Below, in pieces: positions 18,523 to 29,032 of a DNA stretch of 64,000 nucleotides. Both the position numbers and the translations under genes were made by a program. The notes beneath the pieces were generated by a model that did not search any database, was not told the DNA's origin, and saw only the letters and a program-made list of their open reading frames with translations. The stretch is taken from assembly GCF_014652695.1 (NCBI RefSeq), contig NZ_BMZH01000004.1, forward strand, positions 212,674 through 276,673, in the 5' to 3' direction. Origin of the DNA: Algimonas arctica (lineage in GTDB: Bacteria > Pseudomonadota > Alphaproteobacteria > Caulobacterales > Maricaulaceae). Numbering within the stretch: position 1 is the first letter of the stretch; every line of letters starts with the position of its first letter.

Positions 18523-18753
18523 TTAAATGTCATCATCAGAATTTTTATAAAACTGAACGTTTGCCTTAATGACACCATAGACAAATGCACCAACCGCCAA
18601 AACATAGAGCTGTGGCGAGTCAACCCAATAGGCCAAAACTGACAAACTCATAACAACGGCCAAAGTTATCCCGGACTGAACATAGGCGCGTTTCCTTTTT
18701 TCCAGTTGAACATGACCCTTCCATCCTCTGCAAAACACCTCAATCGGTCTCAT
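18523..18753 (-). CDS. Small two-helix membrane protein, unknown
   Basis: About 76 residues: a short basic N-terminus, then two hydrophobic stretches (SGITLAVVMSLSVLAYWV and LYVLAVGAFVYGVIKANV) and an acidic end. The ATG at 18753 is the first after the folK stop but has no good ribosome binding site, and the in-frame GTG at 18738 is an alternative. No family recognised; the paired helices and low charge are what make it look like a real gene. Confidence 0.5.
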   Translation of the reverse strand: MRPIEVFCRGWKGHVQLEKRKRAYVQSGITLAVVMSLSVLAYWVDSPQLYVLAVGAFVYGVIKANVQFYKNSDDDI

Positions 18754-18782
18754 CCTATGCTGCGCTTGCCCATGGGTGGTTT

Positions 18783-19247
18783 CTAGATTGCTAATGCCGC
18801 GATCAACGCGCTTAAGGTTTGCCCACTCACCGGATGCCGCCAGCCCGGGCACACGACTTCATCCATCGGTTTTAGCACAAACGCCCGCTCGGCCATCCTC
18901 GGATGTGGCAGTGTGCAGTGCGGGTCAGTCGAGACTTGCCCCGCGTAGTCGATCAAATCGAGATCAATCAGGCGCGGCGCATTTCTGACACTCCGCACAC
19001 GGCCTAATCCGGTTTCTATTCTCAGCAATAAATCCATCAGCGCCATTGCCCCCAATCCAGTCTGAACAGAGAGCACCGCATTGTAATAATCCGGCGCACC
19101 ACTCCCCGGAGGCCAAGCCGGACTACGCCACAGGTTAGAGACCCCGTCGATAATAATCCCGGTCTCTCCCATAGCCATAATGGCCCGCATCAGTGTCTCG
19201 CGCGGATTGGACAAGTTCGCGCCAAACGCGATATACGCCCGACTCAT
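18783..19247 (-). CDS. folK: 2-amino-4-hydroxy-6-hydroxymethyldihydropteridine pyrophosphokinase
   Basis: Transfers pyrophosphate from ATP to the pterin in folate synthesis. The 154-residue protein opens AYIAFGANLSNPRETL and has YYNAVLSVQTGL, the ATP-binding LGRVRSVRNAPRLIDLDL, and LPHPRMAERAFVLKP, all standard. An in-frame GTG at 19268 would add seven residues; the ATG at 19247 is chosen from family alignment. Divergent from the NYN gene, whose start is only 32 bases away. Confidence 0.94.
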   Translation of the reverse strand: MSRAYIAFGANLSNPRETLMRAIMAMGETGIIIDGVSNLWRSPAWPPGSGAPDYYNAVLSVQTGLGAMALMDLLLRIETGLGRVRSVRNAPRLIDLDLIDYAGQVSTDPHCTLPHPRMAERAFVLKPMDEVVCPGWRHPVSGQTLSALIAALAI

Positions 19248-19279
19248 ATTCTTATTTATTTCAGTCACGGATTTTCCGC

Positions 19280-19903
19280 ATGATCTTCCATCCCAATGAG
19301 AAGCTCGCCATCTTTGTCGATGGCGCGAACTTCTACTCGACCGCTAAGTCACTCGACTTCGACATCGATTACAAGAACCTGTTGAATTATTTCAGCGCCA
19401 AAGGCCGGATGATCAAGGCTTATTACTTCACCGCCTTAAAAGAACATGATGATTTTTCGCCGCTTCGTCCCCTGCTAGATTGGCTGGATTACAATGGCTT
19501 TCATATTATCACGAAGAAAGCCAAGACGTTCACGGACCGGGATGGCCGGACACGGATCAAGGGCGACATGGATGTCGAAATTGTTGTGCGCATGATGGAA
19601 ATGGCTGCGCATGTTGATCATATGTTGCTGTTCTCTGGCGATGGAGATTTTCGCGCCGCTGTCGAAGCCGTGCAGAACCTCGGTGTGCGAGTGACAGTCG
19701 TTTCATCGCTCGTTATTAAGCCAGCGCTGTTGGCGGATGAGCTTCGCCGTCAAGCCGATAACTTCATCGAAATTGATGATTTGGAACGCGAAGTCGGTCG
19801 TCCGAAACGCGATCGCCCCTCCTATAAGGATGAGGATGATTTTGAAGGCGGCGAGTATGATGACGAAAACGACGGTAATGCCGATGATTTCGGCTATGAC
19901 TGA
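19280..19903 (+). CDS. NYN domain protein, LabA/DUF88-like
   Basis: A 207-residue PIN-like NYN-domain protein, a fold used by RNases. Acidic metal-binding residues are visible in FVDGANFYSTAK, KGDMDVEIVVRMM and LLFSGDGDFRAAVEA, followed by GVRVTVVSS. The C-terminal 35 residues are very acidic (EDDFEGG, DDENDGNADD). In cyanobacteria LabA affects clock output, but most homologues are uncharacterised. Its last eight bases overlap the uracil-DNA glycosylase gene, so the two are translationally coupled. Confidence 0.85.
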   Translation: MIFHPNEKLAIFVDGANFYSTAKSLDFDIDYKNLLNYFSAKGRMIKAYYFTALKEHDDFSPLRPLLDWLDYNGFHIITKKAKTFTDRDGRTRIKGDMDVEIVVRMMEMAAHVDHMLLFSGDGDFRAAVEAVQNLGVRVTVVSSLVIKPALLADELRRQADNFIEIDDLEREVGRPKRDRPSYKDEDDFEGGEYDDENDGNADDFGYD

Positions 19904-20552
19904 TTTATCCGCCGCTATGTATTCCGGGGCCGAACCCCCTTACTATTGTCAGAAATGCCCCCGACTGTTCGACTTCCTCGAGGATTGCCGCGACCGCCTG
20001 CCCGGTCACTTTAATGGGCCTGTCTCAAGTTTTGGCGACCCAAAGGCTGAATTACTGGTCGTCGGGCTCGCCCCCGGCATACACGGTGCCAACAAAACGG
20101 GTCGTCCCTTTACAGGCGATGCAGCAGGCGACCTTCTCTATCCGGCTTTGGCGAAATTCGGCTTTTCAAATGATCGTTTTGAGGCGCGGATCGATGACGG
20201 CTTAGCGCTAAATCGCGCGATGATCACCAATGCCGTGCGCTGCGTTCCCCCACAGAATAAACCTGTCGGCGCCGAAGTGAATAGCTGTCGCGATTATCTG
20301 CGAGCGCAGATCGACGTGCTCCCCACGCTCAAAGTCCTTCTGTGTCTCGGCAAGGTTAGCCATGACAGCACGGTGCGGTGTTTAGGCGGAAAAGTCGCGC
20401 AGCAAAAATTCGGGCATGGCAGCGAATATGAACTCGGCGGCTTCACGGTCCTCTCGAGCTATCATTGCTCTCGTTATAACACGAACACGGGCCGCCTGAC
20501 GGAGGCCATGTTTTTTGATGTGTTTGCGCGGGCCAAAACCCTCTTAAACTAA
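19896..20552 (+). CDS. Uracil-DNA glycosylase, family 5 (UDGb)-like
   Basis: Removes uracil or deaminated bases from DNA in base-excision repair. The 218-residue sequence has the iron-sulfur cysteines of this class (YYCQKCPRLF, RCVPPQNK, later CLG and YHCSRYN), and the glycosylase motifs LVVGLAPGIHGANKTGRPFTG and the C-terminal LSSYHCSR. The motif-1 alanine and glycine (GLAPG) point to UDGb rather than family 4. The ATG lies within the last codons of the NYN gene. Confidence 0.85.
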   Translation: MTDLSAAMYSGAEPPYYCQKCPRLFDFLEDCRDRLPGHFNGPVSSFGDPKAELLVVGLAPGIHGANKTGRPFTGDAAGDLLYPALAKFGFSNDRFEARIDDGLALNRAMITNAVRCVPPQNKPVGAEVNSCRDYLRAQIDVLPTLKVLLCLGKVSHDSTVRCLGGKVAQQKFGHGSEYELGGFTVLSSYHCSRYNTNTGRLTEAMFFDVFARAKTLLN

Positions 20553-20564
20553 AGCTCTATTAGC

Positions 20565-21050
20565 TTAGCCACGATCGCGTAAAAGCCGCGCTTTTTGCTT
20601 TTGCCAATCGCGTTTCTTCTGCACATCGCGTTTGTCGCGTTGCTGTTTGCCTTCGGCGACACCGATCAATAGCTTGATGCGCCCTTCATTGTTAAAGTAG
20701 ATTTTCAACGGCACGATGGTGCGACCCTTACGTTGGGTCTCGCCAATGAGCGTGTTAATTTCCTTCCGCTTAAGCAGCAATTTACGACCCCGAGTCGGAA
20801 TGTGATTGAACTGCGCGGCCGGTTCATAAATCGGGATATTGGCATTGACTAAAAAGGCTTCCGAGCCATCGACATCGACATAACTCTCCGCGATGTTGGC
20901 CTTACCCAGGCGCAGGCTTTTGACCTCCGTCCCTAACAGGCTAATACCCGCTTCAAACGTCTCTTCGATCGCATAGTCAAAGCGGGCGCGGCGATTTTCA
21001 GCAATCAGTTTGCCATTTTCGCCAATCGTTGGTTTCTTTTTAACCGCCAC
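20565..21050 (-). CDS. smpB: SsrA-binding protein
   Basis: Binds tmRNA and brings it to stalled ribosomes for trans-translation. The 161-residue protein shows [36 protein letters not shown]-like region and a basic C-terminal tail ([17 protein letters not shown]), which is the part that enters the mRNA channel. It follows dapA by one base. The tmRNA gene itself is not in this window. Confidence 0.97.
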   Translation of the reverse strand: MAVKKKPTIGENGKLIAENRRARFDYAIEETFEAGISLLGTEVKSLRLGKANIAESYVDVDGSEAFLVNANIPIYEPAAQFNHIPTRGRKLLLKRKEINTLIGETQRKGRTIVPLKIYFNNEGRIKLLIGVAEGKQQRDKRDVQKKRDWQKQKARLLRDRG

Positions 21051-21051
21051 G

Positions 21052-21924
21052 TTAAAGATCGATCCCGGCGCGAATCATGGCTGACCGGACTTTTGCTTTT
21101 GTCTCCTCACCACACGGCGTCATGGGTAAGCGGACATGTTCAGTCATACGACCCAAAAGCGTCAGCACATATTTAGCGGGACCGGGGCTCGGGTCGAGAA
21201 ATAAATCTTTGTGCAAGCGGTCCAACGTCGCGTTCAATTCGCGCGCCAGCACAAAGTCACCGGCGAGCATTGCGTTATGAAAATCCGCATATTGTTTTGG
21301 CGCCACGTTAGACCCAACACTGATCGTGCCGCAGCCACCATGAACAAAATGCGCCAGCGCTGTTGGGTCATCCCCTGAAAGCTGGATGAAATCAGCGCCG
21401 CAGCGGTCAGTCAGACCTTGAACGCGGCCAATATCCCCCGTCGCATCCTTGCAGCCAATCACATGTTTCAGCTGGGCCAGACGTCCCATGGTTTCGTTTG
21501 TGATATCGACGACGCTTCGGCCCGGGATATTATAAACGACGATTGGAATATCGACGGAGTCTGAGATCGCTTTGAAATGTTGGAAGATGCCTTCCTGGCT
21601 CGGCTTATTATAATAGGGCGCAACAACAAGCGCCGCATCCGCGCCACAGTCTTTCGCAACTTGAGCGTATTCAATCGAGACACGCGTTTCGTTCGACCCC
21701 GCCCCCGCAATAACAGGGACGCGACCCGCAGCCGCTTCGACACAAAGACGGATGACCCGCTTGTGTTCTTCATGCGTCAGTGTCGCGCTTTCGCCCGTAG
21801 TTCCGCATGGCACAAGACCGTGTGTGCCGGAGGCAATTTGCCATTCGACATGATCTTGAAAGGCCTGCTCATCGAGGCCGTCCTTGGTGAACGGAGTTAC
21901 CAAGGCTGTGATGGACCCTTTCAC
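21052..21924 (-). CDS. dapA: 4-hydroxy-tetrahydrodipicolinate synthase
   Basis: Condenses pyruvate with aspartate semialdehyde, the first step committed to lysine and diaminopimelate. The 290-residue TIM barrel has the Schiff-base lysine in [10 protein letters not shown], the tyrosine in VVYNIPGRS, and [13 protein letters not shown] near the N-terminus. Full length. Immediately upstream of smpB, and divergent from slt by 145 bases. Confidence 0.96.
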   Translation of the reverse strand: MKGSITALVTPFTKDGLDEQAFQDHVEWQIASGTHGLVPCGTTGESATLTHEEHKRVIRLCVEAAAGRVPVIAGAGSNETRVSIEYAQVAKDCGADAALVVAPYYNKPSQEGIFQHFKAISDSVDIPIVVYNIPGRSVVDITNETMGRLAQLKHVIGCKDATGDIGRVQGLTDRCGADFIQLSGDDPTALAHFVHGGCGTISVGSNVAPKQYADFHNAMLAGDFVLARELNATLDRLHKDLFLDPSPGPAKYVLTLLGRMTEHVRLPMTPCGEETKAKVRSAMIRAGIDL

Positions 21925-22069
21925 GATATTCGCCTTTCCTGTAGCCGAGTTGAACGCAGGCTATTTGCCGCGCTTTGGCCGATTGTCATCCCTCTTGCAA
22001 GCATGGCAGTTACTCGGCAAGCATGGCGAAAGTTGGGTCGTTATGGTGCAATTTCAAGGAGCTGTTTGG

Positions 22070-24142
22070 GTGAAGACATTGTTTTTATGTCTGGTTTTGG
22101 GGTTAGCCCCATTAATAGCGACTCCGGCTGTTGCCCAAAATAGCGCTCAGAATAACTTTCAAACCCGCGTTGTGCCGCTGCCACGACTCAAACCCGCCCC
22201 CCCGGCCCTCTCGGAATACCTCAGCCCGTTGGACGCCATCTATCTTCGGCGTGGTTTATCTGCGGCCGGTGACGGCGATTGGCGAGAGCTCAAGAAAGCC
22301 AAGGACTCGATCCAAGACCCGACCGCGAAGGATCTCCTCCGCTGGGTTCGGTCGGAGCGTGATCCCAATGTGCCCACGGATTGGCTGACCTATGTCGTTC
22401 ATGATTTGTCTGATTGGCCGCGTATGGTGTCCATTCAAGCTAAAGCCGAAGCCCGTCTATTCGATGATCCTTTGTCCTCACGCCGCACCCTCGAATGGTT
22501 CAACGGCAAAGAGCCCGTTTCCGGCGAAGGACGCGCCGCTTTGGCGCGCGCCCTTTACCAAGCGGGCGACCGCGACCAAGCTGACCGATGGTTAAAATCT
22601 GCGTGGCGAGACGCCCGGCTTTCCCGCGATGTGCAACGCGATTTGTTTCAAGAATACCGGTCACGTTTGAGCGAACAGGACCATGTCGCACGGGCCGATC
22701 ATTTAATCTGGCTCGGATCACGACATTTCAGCAATGCGAAGGCGCTTCTCCCACACATGAACCGCGAGGAGCGGGCTGTGATGGAAGCCCGAATGGAATT
22801 GGCGTCCAATGGCCGAAACATCAACGCTGCCGTTGATGCGATTCCCGCGAACCGCGTCAATGATGCAGGGTTCTTGTTCGAACGCGCCCGCTGGCGGCGT
22901 AAGCGTAAGAGCAATGATTATGCGCTGCCTGTCTATTTACAAATCGGCTCTCCCCCGACGACTGAAAACGGGCAAGAGCGCATGTGGGCAGAAAAGAAAC
23001 TCATGGCCTATTGGTTGATGGGGGATCAGCGTTGGGCCGAAGCGTACCGGATGACAGAGTTCAGCGGCGCCACCAGCGGTGCCCCTTTCTTTGAGTCTGA
23101 ATTTCTGGGCGGATGGCTTGCGCTCACGAAACTTGGGCAACCCGGTGTCGCCTTAGAGCGGTTTCAGCGTCTCGAATCCGGGGTCACAACCCCTATAAGC
23201 TTGTCCCGCGCTCATTATTGGCAAGGCCGCGCAATGGAACCGTTGAACGACCCACGACGCGACCAAGCCTATGCGGCTGCGGCAAAATATCCGAACACCT
23301 ATTACGGGCAGCTGGCGACAAAACGTTTGCAAGGACAGACGGCGCGCCTGACACTCCCCCCGCAGATGATTTCGCCTCAAGCTCGGCAACGATTTGAAGC
23401 GGACCCGCGCGTGAAAGCGCTACGCCTGCTCGGCGAAGCGGGCGAAGAGCGGTATTTTTCAACATTCGCCTATGCGCTCGATGATGATTTGGAATCGCTC
23501 GATGAATTGGCGTTACTCAGCCAAGTGAGCGCCGATTACAGCTTTATGCGTCCCTCTATTCGTGCGGCGAAACAAGCCGGACGGTTCCAGTCCATGCTGA
23601 CGGAGAATGGCTATCCCATCGTTGCACCGATTGAAGCGCTCGGGGCAGAGTTCGACATTCCCTTTGTCTATGCCATTGCCCGACAGGAAAGCGAATTCGC
23701 CGCCAATGCCGTCTCATCCGCCAGTGCGTTCGGCATGATGCAGATGATCAATGCGACGGCCAGTGCAACAGCGCGACGACACCGCATTCCCTATGATCGT
23801 GACCGCCTGATTACAGACCGCGATTACGCCGCCCGTATGGGCGCGCTACATTTGCATGACCTGTTGGAGGACTTTGACGGCTCCTATATCATGGCCGCTG
23901 TTGCCTATAATGCGGGACCGCGACGGGTCCGTCAGTGGATCGAACGGAATGGTGATCCGCGCACAGGGCAGATTGATCCGATCGATTGGGTCGAACAAAT
24001 CCCGTTTTCTGAAACCCGTAATTATGTCCAACGCGTGATGGAAAACATGCAGGTCTATGAGGCCCGCCGAAACGGTAATGTCGCGCCTGTCACGATTGAC
24101 CAGGACCTGCGGTTCGGATCGCAACATCCGAGTGTACGGTAA
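22070..24142 (+). CDS. slt: Soluble lytic murein transglycosylase
   Basis: Periplasmic enzyme that cleaves peptidoglycan and leaves 1,6-anhydro ends. From the GTG at 22070, with AAGGAG eight bases before, it is 690 residues: signal peptide (VKTLFLCLVLGLAPLIA, cleavage after AVAQ), a long alpha-helical superhelix (about 50-490), and a C-terminal SLT domain with the catalytic glutamate in ARQESEFAANAVSSA, followed by FGMMQMI and AYNAGPRRVRQW. Upstream in-frame ATGs run back into dapA and lack a signal peptide. Confidence 0.93.
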   Translation: MKTLFLCLVLGLAPLIATPAVAQNSAQNNFQTRVVPLPRLKPAPPALSEYLSPLDAIYLRRGLSAAGDGDWRELKKAKDSIQDPTAKDLLRWVRSERDPNVPTDWLTYVVHDLSDWPRMVSIQAKAEARLFDDPLSSRRTLEWFNGKEPVSGEGRAALARALYQAGDRDQADRWLKSAWRDARLSRDVQRDLFQEYRSRLSEQDHVARADHLIWLGSRHFSNAKALLPHMNREERAVMEARMELASNGRNINAAVDAIPANRVNDAGFLFERARWRRKRKSNDYALPVYLQIGSPPTTENGQERMWAEKKLMAYWLMGDQRWAEAYRMTEFSGATSGAPFFESEFLGGWLALTKLGQPGVALERFQRLESGVTTPISLSRAHYWQGRAMEPLNDPRRDQAYAAAAKYPNTYYGQLATKRLQGQTARLTLPPQMISPQARQRFEADPRVKALRLLGEAGEERYFSTFAYALDDDLESLDELALLSQVSADYSFMRPSIRAAKQAGRFQSMLTENGYPIVAPIEALGAEFDIPFVYAIARQESEFAANAVSSASAFGMMQMINATASATARRHRIPYDRDRLITDRDYAARMGALHLHDLLEDFDGSYIMAAVAYNAGPRRVRQWIERNGDPRTGQIDPIDWVEQIPFSETRNYVQRVMENMQVYEARRNGNVAPVTIDQDLRFGSQHPSVR

Positions 24143-24160
24143 CCATCGTCCCCCGACAAA

Positions 24161-24188
24161 AAAGCCCGGCTCAATGGCCGGGCTTTTT
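24161..24188. terminator. Bidirectional terminator between slt and mdh
   Basis: Stem GCCCGGC/GCCGGGC with a six-base loop, flanked by an A-run on the left and a T-run on the right. It lies between the converging slt and mdh genes and can serve both. Confidence 0.85.
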
Positions 24189-24207
24189 CTTATCTAAAGT
24201 GAGAACA

Positions 24208-25500
<1,293 letters not shown>

Positions 25501-25914
25501 ATGACGTCCGTTTTTGACAGTCTCGCGCAGGGATTTCCACTGCTCGTATTCTACTTGCTCGCCGTGGCGGCGATTTTCGTGATTGCGCTCTACATCTATA
25601 TCAAGTTGACGCCGCACAATGAATTCGCGCTTGTGAGCGAAGGCAATATGGCCGCAGCGATCCATTTGTCGTCGCTTATTATTGCGCTGTCCCTGCCCCT
25701 CGCCGCTTGTCTTATCTATAAAGTGTCAATCCTCGACGTTGCTATGTGGGGCACGCTCTCGGTTGCCTTACAGCTCTTTCTCTTCCGCATGACGGATATG
25801 ATTTTTCGCGGCATCCCCGATTTGATCGAACGCGATATCGCCGCTCCGGCTTTAGTTTTGGCGGCGTTTAAACTGGCCGGATCTATTGTTCTGGCGTTCG
25901 CAATCGCTGGCTAA
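25501..25914 (+). CDS. DUF350 family membrane protein
   Basis: A 137-residue integral membrane protein with four hydrophobic segments (about 15-35, 55-75, 82-100, 117-136). The lines LTPHNEFALVSEGNMAAAI and FRMTDMIFRGIPDLIERD are typical of DUF350, a family of unknown function sometimes found beside envelope stress genes. It opens a run of four closely spaced plus-strand genes (protease, extensin-like, TerB-like) and starts behind a GGAGG. Confidence 0.75.
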   Translation: MTSVFDSLAQGFPLLVFYLLAVAAIFVIALYIYIKLTPHNEFALVSEGNMAAAIHLSSLIIALSLPLAACLIYKVSILDVAMWGTLSVALQLFLFRMTDMIFRGIPDLIERDIAAPALVLAAFKLAGSIVLAFAIAG

Positions 25915-25917
25915 TCC

Positions 25918-26715
25918 GTGAAAGGTCTCATTCCAGACTGGTTGATTTATCTCGGCATTGTTATCGCAATGGTGGCTTATGCCAATTGGGATAAACCGAC
26001 CATCACACCGGCGCCGCCGCTCCCCGACCTTGGTCCGTTGCTGCCGTCAGAAAGCCCGCGTGACGAACGTATTTTGGTTCAGATTGATGAACCCAAATCC
26101 GGCATCGGAACGGCTTTTGCCAGCACGAATGATGGCGAATGGGTCACGGCGCGTCATGTCGTCGATAGTTGCCAGAATATTGGAATTAAAGTCACATCGC
26201 GACAGCTCTTACGCATCGACCGCACGGAAATTTTTCAAGATACAGATCTTGCGCGGCTCACGACCGGATGGACACGGACGCCGCTTCCGACTGACCTCGA
26301 CACCCCGCGTACAGTCGGAGAAACAGGGTTTTTCTTTGGCTACCCGCAAGGCCACCCGGGGGAAGTCGTGGCCTCCTTACTATCGCGCGGTCGGATGCAA
26401 GTGCGGGGACGATACCGCACAGATGAAAGTGTTTTGATCTGGTCTGAACTCAGCCGATCCCGAGGACTGATGGGCTCATTGGGCGGTCTGTCGGGCGGAC
26501 CCGTTCTAGACAAAGATGGTGAATTGATCGGCGTCGTCGCGGCGGAAACCCCGCGCCGGGGCCGCATCTATACCGTCTCCCCCCGTAATTTGAGCCGCGT
26601 TATCGCCCCGACCAACAGCCCTGCCGTACCACTCGACCTCAAAGGCTATGCGTTACAAGCAGACAGACTGCGTCGGGATCGACGGATTGCCCAAGTTGTC
26701 TGCCTCAATGGATAA
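25918..26715 (+). CDS. Membrane-anchored trypsin-like serine protease
   Basis: A 265-residue protein with an uncleaved N-terminal membrane segment (WLIYLGIVIAMVAYANW) and a chymotrypsin-fold domain. The triad can be read: His 80 in WVTARHVVD, Asp 110 in QDTDLARL, Ser 192 in LGGLSGGPVLD. No PDZ domain follows, unlike DegP/DegS. The GTG start is three bases past the DUF350 stop. Active site is most likely periplasmic. Its substrate is unknown; the neighbours suggest envelope maintenance. Confidence 0.8.
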   Translation: MKGLIPDWLIYLGIVIAMVAYANWDKPTITPAPPLPDLGPLLPSESPRDERILVQIDEPKSGIGTAFASTNDGEWVTARHVVDSCQNIGIKVTSRQLLRIDRTEIFQDTDLARLTTGWTRTPLPTDLDTPRTVGETGFFFGYPQGHPGEVVASLLSRGRMQVRGRYRTDESVLIWSELSRSRGLMGSLGGLSGGPVLDKDGELIGVVAAETPRRGRIYTVSPRNLSRVIAPTNSPAVPLDLKGYALQADRLRRDRRIAQVVCLNG

Positions 26716-27424
26716 GACGCTGATCATTCGCCGGGTCAAAATCATCGCCGTTATCGCGGTCCTACTCACGACGGCTTGGACCCTTAACCGGATCGTGCCA
26801 AATGAGCATTTACCGTGGCGTCCTCTCGATCCTGAGCGCCCCATCGGCATAGCGACGCGCGGGCAGATTTTACGTCTTTCTGTCTCGCCGAGCGATGTCT
26901 GTATGAGCCTCGCGCGCAACATTGAGACTTTTGAGAGCATTCCGTCTGAGCCGAAAGACGCGACATCGCCGTGCGGGTGGGATGTCGCGCGGCTAGTGTA
27001 TGGCAAGGGCGACGCCGTGCTCGCGCCCGGTGAAGCCAACATGCAATGTCCGCTTTCAGTCGCGACCTATCTTTGGCTGCGTGAAGTGGACGCGCTCGCG
27101 CAGGACCGCTTCGACCAACCGCTCTCCAAAATCCATCATATGGGTAGCTATTCCTGTCGCAAACAACGCGGCAATGGCTCAGGTCGGTGGAGCGAACATG
27201 CCTTTGCTAATGCGTGGGATATTGCCGGGTTTGAACTCGCCGACGGGACGCTCATCACAGTCTTATCGGGTTGGAATTCAGATAATAAAAAACACCGCAA
27301 ATTCCTCCGTGAGGCAAAACAACAAGCCTGCCGTGTGTTCAACACAACCTTGTCACCAGATTATAATGCGGCCCACCGCAATCACTTTCATGTCGACATG
27401 GGTCCCTATGCAACCTGCCGTTAG
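26708..27424 (+). CDS. Extensin-like C-terminal domain protein
   Basis: A 238-residue protein with one N-terminal membrane segment (VKIIAVIAVLLTTAWTLN) and the extensin-like C-terminal domain common in alphaproteobacteria: CPLSVATYLWL, IHHMGSYSCRKQRG, WSEHAFANAWDIAGFEL and HRNHFHVDMGPY. The histidines and aspartates (SEHAFANAWD, HFHVD) resemble zinc peptidases of the VanY/MepA type, so a peptidoglycan role is possible but unproven. The ATG overlaps the protease gene by eight bases. Confidence 0.8.
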   Translation: MDKTLIIRRVKIIAVIAVLLTTAWTLNRIVPNEHLPWRPLDPERPIGIATRGQILRLSVSPSDVCMSLARNIETFESIPSEPKDATSPCGWDVARLVYGKGDAVLAPGEANMQCPLSVATYLWLREVDALAQDRFDQPLSKIHHMGSYSCRKQRGNGSGRWSEHAFANAWDIAGFELADGTLITVLSGWNSDNKKHRKFLREAKQQACRVFNTTLSPDYNAAHRNHFHVDMGPYATCR

Positions 27425-27441
27425 GACGCTAAACTTCTAAT

Positions 27442-27966
27442 ATGCACATTATTGTTCTGATCATTGGCACGGCGCTCGGCGTGATGTTCTGGCTCAATCG
27501 CATGGGGCGCGGTGCGGGCGAAGTCATCGACGCGGCACAAACCCTGTCCAACATGCCGCGTCGCAACCGCCATCGCCGGGCGGTCAATCGGCGGGGTATG
27601 GCTTTGGTCGAAACGCCTGTCGAAGCAGCGACCGTGTTGATGCTGTCCATTTCCCGCATGAGCGAAGACCGCCGTCTGTCGTCGAGAGAACGCGCGCGGA
27701 TTGAGCGCCAACTCGTTTTACATATGCAGATGGAGGCTGATGACGCCGACGGCATCACCCGCCAAATGGAATTGGTGCATGATGATATCATCCTGCCCGA
27801 AGCCACACTTTTTCCCATGGTCGATATTTTACTCCCTGCCATCGGCAAAGACGATGCGCGCCGTCTGGCCGACATGATGAACGCTGTCGCAGAAGTTCAC
27901 GGCAAGACCCATGAGCAGGCCGAATTTGTCAGGCGTTATCGGGAACGGATGGGGCTCGGCGGCTAG
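27442..27966 (+). CDS. TerB-like protein
   Basis: A 174-residue protein with an N-terminal membrane segment (HIIVLIIGTALGVMFWL) and a helical domain like TerB: ALVETPVEAATVLMLSISRM, then SSRERARIERQLVLHM and ADMMNAVAEVHGKTHEQAEFV. TerB folds occur in tellurite resistance and in many uncharacterised helical proteins. Its position after the extensin-like gene suggests the same transcript. Confidence 0.6.
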   Translation: MHIIVLIIGTALGVMFWLNRMGRGAGEVIDAAQTLSNMPRRNRHRRAVNRRGMALVETPVEAATVLMLSISRMSEDRRLSSRERARIERQLVLHMQMEADDADGITRQMELVHDDIILPEATLFPMVDILLPAIGKDDARRLADMMNAVAEVHGKTHEQAEFVRRYRERMGLGG

Positions 27967-27981
27967 GCCGCGCCTTTTTTT
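27958..27981 (+). terminator. Candidate terminator at the end of the DUF350 cluster
   Basis: A short hairpin (GCGGC-TAG-GCCGC) overlaps the stop codon and is followed by GCC and seven T. Only five base pairs, so tentative. Confidence 0.4.
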
Positions 27982-28909
27982 ATATGTCAGTGCGAGTTGC
28001 GGTGTCTGAGCGACGCATCACATCTACGGTCGCGTGATCGATACCGAATGCATTCTGTAACCGCGCTTTTATCGCGCTGTTGATCGGGCCAAGACGGACG
28101 CCCTCGTCCACATAGGCATCCAACGTTAACATCGGTCGTTCCGGTGTGATGCACCACGCATGGATATGCTCGACGCCATTAAGTCCGTCGATAGACTCGA
28201 CCAAGTCTGCCGCTATTGCGCGCGTATCGACTCCATCTGGCGCGCCCTCTAACAGGATATGAGCGCTGTCTTTCACCAGCCCCCACGCTGATTTCAAGAT
28301 CAGCAATGCGACCAAAACGGATAGGATCGGGTCAGCCGCGACCCAGCCCGTGGTCATAATAATTAGCGCCGCCAGAATGGCCGCCACGCTACCGAGTAAG
28401 TCGCCCAACACATGCAGCATCGCCCCGCGGATGTTTAGATTATCTCGATCTGCGCCCATCAACACCCAGAACACGAAGACATTGACCAACAATCCGGCAA
28501 TGGCGACATAAAGCATAGGACCCGCCAACACCTCGCCTGGCGCTGTCAGGCGGTGCGCCGCTTCCCAGACGATCCAAACCGCGACCGCAAACAAGGTAAT
28601 CCCGTTGACGAAAGCCACGAGGATCGAAAATCGGTCATAGCCAAATGTATGCCGCCAATTGGCAGGCCGTTGCGCAATCACGAAACCGCCCCATGCCATT
28701 GCTAGCGCCGCGAAATCTGTCACCATATGGCCGGCATCCGCAATTAAAGCGAGAGATCCAGACACCAGGCCGCCAACGATTTCGACGATCACAAACAGTC
28801 CGGTCAGGATGGCCGCAAGACCGACGCGCCGTCGGTTCGTCGCATTGACCTTTGGTGCATGACTATGCCCACCAGAATGGTCATGACCGTGATGATGTTG
28901 CTCGCTCAT
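27980..28909 (-). CDS. Cation diffusion facilitator (zinc/cadmium/cobalt efflux)
   Basis: Proton-coupled metal exporter of the inner membrane, 309 residues. A histidine-rich N-terminus (HHHGHDHSGGHSH) precedes six membrane segments; the metal site is seen in ADAGHMVTDFAAL and the matching HVLGDLLGSVAA. The cytoplasmic C-terminal domain (VEHIHAWCITPERPML) is present. CzcD/ZitB-like. Convergent with the TerB-like gene. Confidence 0.9.
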   Translation of the reverse strand: MSEQHHHGHDHSGGHSHAPKVNATNRRRVGLAAILTGLFVIVEIVGGLVSGSLALIADAGHMVTDFAALAMAWGGFVIAQRPANWRHTFGYDRFSILVAFVNGITLFAVAVWIVWEAAHRLTAPGEVLAGPMLYVAIAGLLVNVFVFWVLMGADRDNLNIRGAMLHVLGDLLGSVAAILAALIIMTTGWVAADPILSVLVALLILKSAWGLVKDSAHILLEGAPDGVDTRAIAADLVESIDGLNGVEHIHAWCITPERPMLTLDAYVDEGVRLGPINSAIKARLQNAFGIDHATVDVMRRSDTATRTDI

Positions 28910-29032
28910 ACAGGCTCTTTTGCGAGTGAATGTCGACAGGGCAAGCGAACATCTCTCATTACATGCTATTCGGTATTGGAAATTCTGCGCTCAAACAGAC
29001 CGACTTTAAGATCGCTTTAGCGCTTATCGGGT

